Shown here one piece after another: positions 34,578 through 41,462 of a DNA stretch of 64,000 nucleotides. The position numbers and the translations under genes are program-made. The notes beneath the pieces are model-generated. The model was not told the DNA's origin. It searched no databases and was given only the letters and a program-made list of their open reading frames with translations. Origin of the DNA: Mesorhizobium amorphae. Its GTDB lineage: Bacteria > Pseudomonadota > Alphaproteobacteria > Rhizobiales > Rhizobiaceae. The stretch's first letter is position 1. Each line of letters begins with the position of its first letter. Location: assembly GCF_014843845.1 (NCBI RefSeq), contig NZ_JHQS01000061.1:62001-126000 (forward strand). The letters are read 5' to 3'.

Positions 34578-35369
34578 TTAGGCGGCTCTGCCGCCCGACT
34601 TAGGAAGCTTGACGCCGGCCTTCGGAAGCAGGCGCGGCAGGTAAGGCAATGCAGCGCTATCTCGACCTGTGAAGTATGTCACCGCCTTGTTCGGCAGCCA
34701 TTCCTCTCGGAAGTGCTTGCGCCATTCGGCCAGAAGGCTTTCCGGATAAGCCTTGGCTCGCACCCGCCGGCCGTCTTCATACAAATGCCAATAGGTCGGC
34801 AGTGCATCGGTGTCGATGCCGTGTTTGTCCCGAAGCCATTTGCAGAACATCAAACCGTGAGAGATGTCCGGGACCATGTGCTCCGGAAGCGTGTAGCCCA
34901 TGATCTCCATCGGGCCGATCAGCGCAAGCGTCAGTTCGGACAGGATAGAAAAGTGCCCGACCGGGACATTGTGCTGGTTCGCCGTATAACGCCGGATGTG
35001 ATAGGGCAGTTCGGCCTTCGCAGGCGCTCCCTTGCCAGACATCCAGTCATAGACCCACTGGCTCACCTTTACGGCGAATTCAGCGGAACACCATTGAGCG
35101 AGATGGATGGCGACCTGAGGGTGAACCCATGTGCCTTGAAGCCGAGCATCGCCACCACTGATGGACTGGACCAGTTTCGTGGTCGGAATTCCGACCACGC
35201 TCGCAAGCGCGTCCAGAAAGTCCCTAGTGGTACGGTTCTCGTTGTAGTGCTTGAACTGCTTTCCTGCCGCCTGGCACATAGCGGTGGCGTTGATGTACCC
35301 GTCAGCAGGGCGAAGGTAGATGATAGTGCCCTGAGCGGTATGGGGGATGAGGTCGAAGTGCTGCTGCAT
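34578..35369 (-). CDS. KilA-N domain protein
   Basis: A 263-residue phage-type protein. The N-terminal KilA-N domain covers QGTIIYLRPADGYINATAMCQAAGKQFKHYNENRTTRDFLDAL and TWVHPQVAIHLAQWCSAEFAVKVSQWVYDWM. The C-terminal half (PAYPESLLAEW, HFREEWLPNKAVTYFTGRD) resembles a P63C-like segment. KilA-N proteins of phages bind DNA and often act as antirepressors. AAGGAGGG precedes the ATG at 35369. Confidence 0.9.
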   Translation of the reverse strand: MQQHFDLIPHTAQGTIIYLRPADGYINATAMCQAAGKQFKHYNENRTTRDFLDALASVVGIPTTKLVQSISGGDARLQGTWVHPQVAIHLAQWCSAEFAVKVSQWVYDWMSGKGAPAKAELPYHIRRYTANQHNVPVGHFSILSELTLALIGPMEIMGYTLPEHMVPDISHGLMFCKWLRDKHGIDTDALPTYWHLYEDGRRVRAKAYPESLLAEWRKHFREEWLPNKAVTYFTGRDSAALPYLPRLLPKAGVKLPKSGGRAA

Positions 35370-35775
35370 GTGCGGCCCTCCTTGGGCCTGGTACATGCGG
35401 TGGGTGCCACGATACCCCTTGACACGATGGGGGAGGATGTCCATCTACTGCCCAAGTGTTCGCGACACCCCACCGCGAGGTGGTAAAATCAGGCCCGGCG
35501 GTGCGCTAACACCTCCGGGCCGCTCTATTTCCAGACGAATCTCGGAAACAGTCAGGATATATGCTTCAGCGGGACTTTTTCCAAGTTGCGCGCGCAATCT
35601 TTTTTCGGTTTTGCGAAGTATTGCGAAATAATCGACTCGCAAAATCGTATGCACACAAACAATATCGCGTACTAAGCCAGTGTCTACTGACGGCTCCGGC
35701 CATCGCCAATCCCAGTCAGGCTTTCAGAAATAGGATTATGATCCTAAGTGGGGCGATTCTCCAACGGAGGTCGCT
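35370..35775. other. AT-richer intergenic region with TTGCGAA motifs
   Basis: There is no gene in these 406 bases. GGCCCGG/CCGGGCC arms near 35488-35521 may be a terminator. At 35586-35642 lie the palindrome TTGCGCGCGCAA, two TTGCGAA copies ten bases apart and the inverted TCGCAA. This is a candidate regulatory cluster between the divergent KilA-N gene and the gene at 35776. Confidence 0.5.
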
Positions 35776-36018
35776 ATGGGCAGACGGATCAAATCCAAAC
35801 AGCTTTCACAAGCTGAGATAGAGCACTTTTTGGTGGCGGCGGAAGGGCTACATAAGGCCATCGTCGGTCCGCTGATATCGCCAACGTGCGATCACTTCCG
35901 CTCAACGCGGACCTTGCATGAGGCGCTGTTGAAGACGGTACGGGAAGTCACCGGGAAAGACCCACCGTTCATCCAGACGAACGGGACAGGGCCGGTGCGG
36001 CTTCCTACGGATGGGTAG
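35776..36018 (+). CDS. Hypothetical protein of the element
   Basis: The 80-residue protein starts MGRRIKSKQLSQAEIEHFLVAAEGLHKAIVG and is followed by a helical middle part. CGGAGGTCGCT precedes the ATG. No family is recognised. It is divergent from the KilA-N gene. Confidence 0.7.
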   Translation: MGRRIKSKQLSQAEIEHFLVAAEGLHKAIVGPLISPTCDHFRSTRTLHEALLKTVREVTGKDPPFIQTNGTGPVRLPTDG

Positions 36019-36195
36019 CGCAAGGATATCGCAGTCGAACGCGGATACCGAAACACCCAGCTTATCCATGGTGCAACCTCCCATCTAAGGGCTGGAAACA
36101 GAATGGTGACTTTAGCGATTCATAATGCGTCCGATGGCGAGTTCAAGAGGGTTCAATTGTCCGGTTTTGACGATTTCGTGAGCGCCGGCCTGGTC

Positions 36196-37080
36196 TCACT
36201 CTTCCCTGAAATCCTGCAGCGAGGCATGCCGCAGATCATCCTCGCCCCGCAGGTGCTTTACGCGGCCAATCAGACCTGGCTTGACCCACTGCGTCGCCGG
36301 CCGCCTCATGCCCTTCGGCGGTGGCCCTGCATGTGCCTGGACGCGCTGCCAGAGGCGTTCGCGGATCGCGCGGCTTGAGTTGATGAAGGCCGATCCGACA
36401 TAGCGCCCGGTGCCGCGCTCGGCCATGAGAGCGAAAGCAGGCTTGCCCGCCTCGCGCTCGACGCCGAGCAGGTCATATTCGTCGATGCTGTAAGCCTTCG
36501 TCTTCAGCCAGGCTGTGGAGTTGCCGCTTCGGTACTTGCTGTCCTTGCGCTTGGAAACCATCCCCTCGAGCCCGGCCTGTTCGACCAGATGGAAGATCGC
36601 CTTGGCATCGCCCGGAAGCGCCTGGCTGAACTGGATGCGGCCACCTTCCGGGATCATCTCGGCCAGGATCTCGCGACGGTCTTCTAGAGGCATGTCGCGT
36701 AGGTCGTGGCCGTTGAGGTGCAGAAGGTCGAAGGCGACGAAATAGAGGTCGTGCTGGCGCCGGGTGATTGCCTTGCGCAACTCGCCGAAGTCGGACAGGC
36801 CGGCATCGTTCAGAACGACAATCTCGCCGTCAATGATGGCGGTCTCGATCTCTAGCTCGCCGGCCGCCTTAGCGAGGTCACGGTATTTCGATGTCCAGTC
36901 GAGGCCGCGGCGGGTGAAGATGCGAACGCCGTCGGCATCCCTGACGATCTGGGAACGGTAGCCATCAAACTTGACTTCGTGAATCCAGCCATCGCCCTCG
37001 GGAGGCTTCTCCACCAAGGTCGGCATCAGAGGCTCGATAAATTCCAGCCGGCCAATGCCAGCACTCACTCGCTTACGCAC
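36196..37080 (-). CDS. ATP-dependent DNA ligase (LigD-type ligase domain)
   Basis: A 294-residue stand-alone ligase. Motif I is HEVKFDGYR with the adenylated Lys. The other motifs are visible: DGEIVVLND, FVAFDLLHLNG, EGMVSKRKDSKYRSG (motif IV) and TAWLKTK (motif V). An OB-fold part follows, so catalysis looks intact. The start is a GTG at 37080. There is no polymerase, nuclease or Ku gene nearby, so it is not a full NHEJ system. It may seal nicks during replication of the element. Confidence 0.92.
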   Translation of the reverse strand: MRKRVSAGIGRLEFIEPLMPTLVEKPPEGDGWIHEVKFDGYRSQIVRDADGVRIFTRRGLDWTSKYRDLAKAAGELEIETAIIDGEIVVLNDAGLSDFGELRKAITRRQHDLYFVAFDLLHLNGHDLRDMPLEDRREILAEMIPEGGRIQFSQALPGDAKAIFHLVEQAGLEGMVSKRKDSKYRSGNSTAWLKTKAYSIDEYDLLGVEREAGKPAFALMAERGTGRYVGSAFINSSRAIRERLWQRVQAHAGPPPKGMRRPATQWVKPGLIGRVKHLRGEDDLRHASLQDFREE

Positions 37081-37248
37081 GGATTCAACTCAGGGCAGGT
37101 CTGTTCGATGGCCGGAAACATGGCGCATTTTACTAAATTAGCAATGATGCATGAAGAGGCCTATAATTCGGCCCCAGCCGGCGCCGCCACTGAGCCCCGC
37201 CGGTTAGGCCCGGCTGCCTTGGCCTACCCTGCTACGGTCGCCGGGCCG

Positions 37249-37458
37249 CTATTGTGACCGACCTCTCCGCGAAAACAGCTCGGCAGTGATTTCGTCTCTG
37301 TCCCCACTATGCCTAGCGATCAAAGCCAGCGCTTCCTGGCGGCCAATGTTGCCGAGCTTCATGAGGTACGGAACCTCAAACGTTCTCTTGTTGAAGCGCC
37401 ATTCCGGCACGTACCGTGTTGCTGCTTTTCGCGCTGTTGTTCCATCTTGACGCATCAT
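37249..37458 (-). CDS. Small hypothetical protein
   Basis: The 69-residue protein starts MMRQDGTTARKAATRYVPEW and ends IARHSGDRDEITAELFSRRGRSQ, with a short helical C-terminal half. GAGGAGGTCAA lies directly before the ATG, which strongly supports translation. No family is recognised. Confidence 0.7.
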   Translation of the reverse strand: MMRQDGTTARKAATRYVPEWRFNKRTFEVPYLMKLGNIGRQEALALIARHSGDRDEITAELFSRRGRSQ

Positions 37459-37636
37459 TTGACCTCCTCTTCCTGATGTGATGATGCAGTCGCAAATTCG
37501 GTGCCTTTCCTTCACGCCTAGAGCCCCGCCAGCGCGCGTTCTGCGCGCGAATTCCCTGAGGCCTCGCGCGTACGCTTGACAGCAATCGCCAACGTCAAGA
37601 TCCTGATTTTTCGAGAGGATGGGAGGGACGTCTAAA

Positions 37637-37888
37637 ATGAAGGGATATAGCAAAGCCGAGTGGGAGTTTATGGGTCGGCACATCGAAGAACGGCTCCGGT
37701 CTCAAAATCCGGAGGATGGCGCATCGGCCTATGACGTTCTTCATTCCCTGAAGAAATGCAATCATTTGCTCGGCAAAAGGGTTTACTCGCGACCGGAAAT
37801 TTTGGGCATCGCTCGTGACCTAGGCTTTGTTGTTGGCCCTCGCGAAGGATCCAAGTATGGCCATATCTGGCGGAGGGCCACTGCTTGA
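37637..37888 (+). CDS. Small hypothetical protein
   Basis: The 83-residue protein starts MKGYSKAEWEFMGRHIEERLRSQ and ends REGSKYGHIWRRATA. GGGAGG lies upstream of the ATG at 37637; an ATG at 37619 is an alternative. It could fold as a small winged helix (SAYDVLHSLKKCNHLLGKRVYSRPEILGIARDLGFVVG), but this is inference. Confidence 0.68.
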   Translation: MKGYSKAEWEFMGRHIEERLRSQNPEDGASAYDVLHSLKKCNHLLGKRVYSRPEILGIARDLGFVVGPREGSKYGHIWRRATA

Positions 37889-37904
37889 GGGACCAATCTA
37901 CAAC

Positions 37905-38384
37905 ATGAGTAGGCCATTTCGGCTTCGTCACTGGCAACTCCCGCCCGTCCACGGCGGTGCAAGGTTTTGTACGGCTGCCCGACCAGGTCGAACAGGGAAT
38001 GACGCGTCTGCCCACGCAAAGGTGTCCGATCAGCAGATTGTCGATTGGCTTCACGGCCTGCCTCCGGCATGCCGCGTCATTATTTCAATGCTTGGCACAA
38101 AGCCCAAAGAGAATATGAGTGAGTGGTCTTTCTACTCGTTCTACAAAAAAGGGCTCGGCCTCCAAAACTGGTTAGATGAGAATGCACCTGGGTACATTGT
38201 CGTAGAGCGGCCTACGGTCGATTTTACCACCGTCCCGATCGAGACCTGCCAACAGATATTGAGCGACGTCCAGAACTGCGAGTCTAACTTCGGCTGCATC
38301 TCTGTGATCATGGACTCGGGTGGAGTGGGCAGGACTGGGCAGGTTTGCCGGTGGATGAAGGCTGTAGAGCGAAGCGACAACTAG
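37905..38384 (+). CDS. Dual-specificity-phosphatase-like protein with altered P-loop
   Basis: A 159-residue frame. Its C-terminal half, IETCQQILSDVQN...CISVIMDSGGVGRTGQVCRWMKA, resembles the P-loop helix of tyrosine and dual-specificity phosphatases (HCxAGxGRTG). Asp stands where the catalytic Cys would be. It also has VIISMLGTKPKENMSEWSFYSF. The start is uncertain: ATG at 37905, or later GTG/ATG codons up to 38115. If real, it is a pseudophosphatase; the similarity rests on one motif. Confidence 0.5.
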   Translation: MSRPFRLRHWQLPPVHGGARFCTAARPGRTGNDASAHAKVSDQQIVDWLHGLPPACRVIISMLGTKPKENMSEWSFYSFYKKGLGLQNWLDENAPGYIVVERPTVDFTTVPIETCQQILSDVQNCESNFGCISVIMDSGGVGRTGQVCRWMKAVERSDN

Positions 38385-38615
38385 CCTTGACCCGCTCTCT
38401 TGACTGCCCAACGGGCTCATATAACTTTTGTCTCGTGCCCGAGAAGAACCGGCGCCGGGCACCTTGGCTAGCCGCGAGATAACCGACGATGGGGGAGCCC
38501 TTACGTCGTAGACAACGAGCAGCACGGCTGCCCAACACAACTCCCAAGCATCAACCTGGCTCGCCTGCCCGCGAATGGGCGTTTGCGGCCTCAAGAATGT
38601 CATTGGAGAAAAGTC

Positions 38616-38996
38616 ATGCGGACGCAAAACGGCTACTGGTGGGCTATCAGCATTCGGCAGGACGACGACCGTCCCGAGATCATCGACGTAGGTTCTTATT
38701 CATTTGGCCAAATGGCTCGCGTTGGCGATTCCGACCCCTTTGACCTCATCGAATTCGAGCTACTGCAACATCTTGATACCACCCGCTGGCCGACGGAGGG
38801 TGCGGTCGATCCAGCAACCGTGCACGAGGGCTACTGGTGGGCTCTCGACCCGGAGGAGGAGGCACATCAGATTGTCTTTGTGGGCAAAGATTTGGTCGTT
38901 CGAGACTTCAACGGCGACTTTGAGCGCAGCCTGGATGAGTTCGAATTTGTAATGCCTCTGGATATCATGCAGCCAGCAGCCCGAAGCGACCAATAG
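38616..38996 (+). CDS. Hypothetical protein with duplicated YWWA motif
   Basis: A 126-residue acidic protein with an internal duplication. NGYWWAISIRQDD...FDLIEFEL in the first half is echoed by EGYWWALDPEEEAHQ...LDEFEFVM in the second. GGAGAAAAGTC precedes the ATG at 38616. No known family is recognised. The acidic charge suggests DNA mimicry or an inhibitor, but this is speculation. Confidence 0.7.
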   Translation: MRTQNGYWWAISIRQDDDRPEIIDVGSYSFGQMARVGDSDPFDLIEFELLQHLDTTRWPTEGAVDPATVHEGYWWALDPEEEAHQIVFVGKDLVVRDFNGDFERSLDEFEFVMPLDIMQPAARSDQ

Positions 38997-39107
38997 CGCT
39001 TGCTTGTTGCCTTCGGTGAGCCCGCTTGCGCATGCCGGCGCACGCGGCGATGCTGAAGTATGGGTTTCTTAGCGCCTCTTCGCTTTCCATTTCCCGGAGT
39101 TTTGAAA

Positions 39108-39362
39108 ATGTCGGCGAGCAACGAATGGACCGAATACCACCTCACTCCAAAAGGCTGGGTGACCGGATCGGAGAAGACGGACTTCAATCTTGCCGAACAT
39201 CCGCGGCCACATGATGCCGTTCAGACCGTGAAAGTCCGCGATTACCTGTCGTCGATCTATTCGACAGTGGAGCACACGCGCACAATCATATGGGAAGCGA
39301 AAGACGTCCAGGCGATCGCAAAGCTGAAGGCGAAATTTGGCGAAGCGCCGGACCTTGCCTAA
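39108..39362 (+). CDS. Small hypothetical protein
   Basis: The 84-residue protein starts MSASNEWTEYHLTPKGWVTGSEKTDFNLAEHP and continues with a helical C-terminal part (AKDVQAIAKLKAKFG). CGGAG precedes the ATG at 39108. It ends tail-to-tail, overlapping by four bases, with the gene at 39359. No family is recognised. Confidence 0.7.
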   Translation: MSASNEWTEYHLTPKGWVTGSEKTDFNLAEHPRPHDAVQTVKVRDYLSSIYSTVEHTRTIIWEAKDVQAIAKLKAKFGEAPDLA

Positions 39363-39583
39363 GTCGGAAGACTTGAGGGATTAGCCTTCCCCCGCCCGCC
39401 AGCGCGCGTTCCCGCTGTCCGCTGCTTTGCCCGCCATTCCTGCCAGGCGCGCTCTGCCGCGGCCCTGTAGCCGGCCGGCATGCGCTTCCAATTGGCCGGC
39501 GGCAGACGTATGCACCATTTCGGCTCGCGAAAGCCCCAGTGCTCGAGCCCGACCATCTGCGAGCCATCGAACCAGACCGACAC
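39359..39583 (-). CDS. Small Trp/Arg-rich hypothetical protein
   Basis: The 74-residue protein starts MSVWFDGSQMVGLEHWGFREPKWCIRLPPANWKRMP and has a basic C-terminus (AWQEWRAKQRTAGTRAGG). The ribosome site is weak. It could be a nucleic-acid-binding small protein; its function is unknown. Other overlapping frames here have worse composition. Confidence 0.5.
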   Translation of the reverse strand: MSVWFDGSQMVGLEHWGFREPKWCIRLPPANWKRMPAGYRAAAERAWQEWRAKQRTAGTRAGGRGKANPSSLPT

Positions 39584-39629
39584 ATTGTGCTTGGGAAAAT
39601 GCAGTGGCTTGGCTTGCCACCATGTCCTT

Positions 39630-39848
39630 TCAGTTACGGTTCGGCGGCTTGTAGCTCTCCCACCGCGATAGACGGGTCTCGATGTCGAAGCGGGACGCCT
39701 CGAAGTTGGTGCCGGTGTTATCCTTGTTTTTGCCGTCGATCAGCCGATATAGCCCGTTGTTCTCGACATCGTCGACAGGGTGGGTCGATCGCACCACCCG
39801 CAGCCATAGCGATCGTGCTCGATCGCAAACGTCCTTGACCCTGCTCAT
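39630..39848 (-). CDS. Small hypothetical protein
   Basis: The 72-residue protein starts MSRVKDVCDRARSLWLRVVRSTHPVDDVENNGLYRLIDG and continues NKDNTGTNFEASRFDIETRLSRWE. GGGAGGAAGAA directly precedes the ATG at 39848. No family is recognised. Confidence 0.68.
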   Translation of the reverse strand: MSRVKDVCDRARSLWLRVVRSTHPVDDVENNGLYRLIDGKNKDNTGTNFEASRFDIETRLSRWESYKPPNRN

Positions 39849-40186
39849 TTCTTCCTCCCGTCAGTCTCCATGCTGCTCGAGGTTTTATCGCACACGCGAT
39901 CCCGGCCGGGCCTGCCAGCTCTCGGTCGGCGCGCTCAATGTGCTCCTGATCTCTAAATCTCGTCAAGAATGATGTAGGCCCAGGCCGCCGGTGCTCGATT
40001 TATCAGCGGTAGTCAGCTGTAGGTGTGCGCCACGAACGCCTTGGCCGTATTGGAGTTCGCTGCAGCCAGAGCCCTCGCTTGATCGGCCGACGGCCGAAAG
40101 CTGCCTGCATGGTGGCCTTGCAGAGGAAAGAAGGCGGCCAGAAACTTTCTGCAGATACACATGCGAAAAACCTTTTCGAACGCACC
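39849..40186. other. Intergenic region without recognised gene
   Basis: No supported gene was found in these 338 bases. Several frames run through, but none has a ribosome site or recognisable product. The 3' end of the 40187 gene looks shorter than relatives I remember, so part of this stretch could be decayed coding sequence. Confidence 0.4.
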
Positions 40187-40444
40187 TCAAACATCCGCAA
40201 TCGTCTCCCTGGCCACCACCAGCAGCAAGGACAGAGTCCGCCTTGCCGTGATGGCTTCACAGGTGAACCGCCCATGTCGGTAGAGGCCGTGCGCCGGTCC
40301 TCTTGGCGCACCAGCTCGGGCCCCATGAAAGCGGCAAACCCGTTTGCCTCGCTCTGCCGGCGCTTTGCACCCGACACCAGTTCGCTTGCTCGTGGCTTGG
40401 CATCGGGGGGCGGCGTGCGCCCTGTCCATGGGATTATCAGCCAT
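40187..40444 (-). CDS. Cys/His-rich HGA-motif phage-associated protein
   Basis: The 85-residue protein is built around CQATSKRTGVGCKAPAERGKRVCRFHGARAGAPRG, then PAHGLYRHGRFTCEAI. Three Cys and a His could bind zinc. Similar short proteins are common in rhizobial prophages beside replication or late genes. Its start overlaps the upstream gene's stop by eight bases, so the two are coupled. Confidence 0.75.
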   Translation of the reverse strand: MADNPMDRAHAAPRCQATSKRTGVGCKAPAERGKRVCRFHGARAGAPRGPAHGLYRHGRFTCEAITARRTLSLLLVVARETIADV

Positions 40445-41084
40445 TCCCGCCCGCTTCCCCACCCCCTTGGGCCACAGTTCCGACGATAGCTTGGCCGCCT
40501 CTCTCGACCGTCACGCGCTCGACAACCACCCGCTGCTCGCCCTTGCTGCGATAGCGCTTCAAGGCCTCAACCTGAGCCACAAATGTCCGGGTGAGCCGGT
40601 TAAGTGCCCTCTCGTATCCTTCCTTCACTACCTCGGTTTTGGCCCCGCCCATGCTCGCGGCCGTATTGACGGTAGCGATGTGAATTGCGGCCATCTGGAC
40701 AGCCAGGGTTGTCTCTAGCTGGTCTCTCGGTTTCATGCCGGCAACCATCGACAAGGCGTAGTTCATATTCTGCTCGCTGACCGTGCCCCCGCGCTGCGCC
40801 ACCATGCCCAAAGCATCGAGGGTGCCAGTCAGAAATGCCTCGCTGTCTGCCGCAAGGGACTCGGACAGCAATTCAAAGCCCAATTTCGGATCTGGGTGAT
40901 TGATCGAAATGGAGGCAACGGTTTTGCCGTCGTTCTTACTCATAGCGACCGCCATTGTCGGCGTTGGCCGCGCTTGATGGGTACGCTTTCGATAGGCCTT
41001 CTGAACAGCCAGCTCTCGCTCAGTCGGCTCGTATGGTTTTGCGACATTGGTGTTCGGCTTTTTGTGCATCGGGACTACAGCCAT
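40437..41084 (-). CDS. Phage-associated hypothetical protein
   Basis: A 215-residue protein with a basic N-terminus (HKKPNTNVAKPYEPTERELAVQKAYRKRT) and a helical core (ETTLAVQMAAIHIATVNTAASMG, VKEGYERALNRLTRTFVAQVEALKRYRSKGEQRV). A glycine-rich tail closes it. It is part of a coupled minus-strand operon with the genes on either side (TGA-ATG junction upstream). Related proteins occur in rhizobial prophages; the function is not established. Confidence 0.75.
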   Translation of the reverse strand: MAVVPMHKKPNTNVAKPYEPTERELAVQKAYRKRTHQARPTPTMAVAMSKNDGKTVASISINHPDPKLGFELLSESLAADSEAFLTGTLDALGMVAQRGGTVSEQNMNYALSMVAGMKPRDQLETTLAVQMAAIHIATVNTAASMGGAKTEVVKEGYERALNRLTRTFVAQVEALKRYRSKGEQRVVVERVTVERGGQAIVGTVAQGGGEAGGNG

Positions 41085-41444
41085 TCAGTGCACCGTGCCG
41101 TCTGTAGCTTCGGCAGCAGCAGATAGAGCCAGGCTCTTGTCCACTACCTTGCCTAGATCGCCGACTGCATAGTTGGCGTAGATCTGGCCCAGTTCGTGAA
41201 GTTCCAGAGCCCATTCGTGGTCATTCAAGGCACGGGCCCTTTCTGCCGCTGCATGTAGTCCATGCGAGGCCGCGAGGTAACAGAAGATGGTTTCAAGTGT
41301 TGGTCCCTCTTCCTCATTGCGGGCTTGCGCCATGCGATCCACGAAGAGTGCCTTGGATATGGAACTGTCCGGATCCGGCCTGCGAGCAAAGCCATTCACA
41401 ACCTCCTCGGAGAAGGTGTTGAGCCATTCGAACACTGGCGTCAT
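41085..41444 (-). CDS. Hypothetical helical protein
   Basis: The 119-residue protein starts MTPVFEWLNTFSEEVVNGFARRPDPDSSISKALFVDR. It continues with helices (IFCYLAASHGLHAAAERARALNDHEWALELHELGQIYANYA). The ATG at 41444 follows GAAGGG; a TTG at 41450 is possible. It sits between the M15-like gene and the 40437 gene in the same operon. Confidence 0.68.
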   Translation of the reverse strand: MTPVFEWLNTFSEEVVNGFARRPDPDSSISKALFVDRMAQARNEEEGPTLETIFCYLAASHGLHAAAERARALNDHEWALELHELGQIYANYAVGDLGKVVDKSLALSAAAEATDGTVH

Positions 41445-41462
41445 GCGCAAGGCCCTTCGTTT

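Noticed and set aside
36103..36378. Plus-strand 91-codon frame at the ligase end
   Set aside because: It overlaps the intact C-terminus of the ligase and has no ribosome site or family.
39963..40190. Minus-strand 75-codon frame upstream of the HGA-motif gene
   Set aside because: Low-quality composition and no ribosome site; not reported as a gene.
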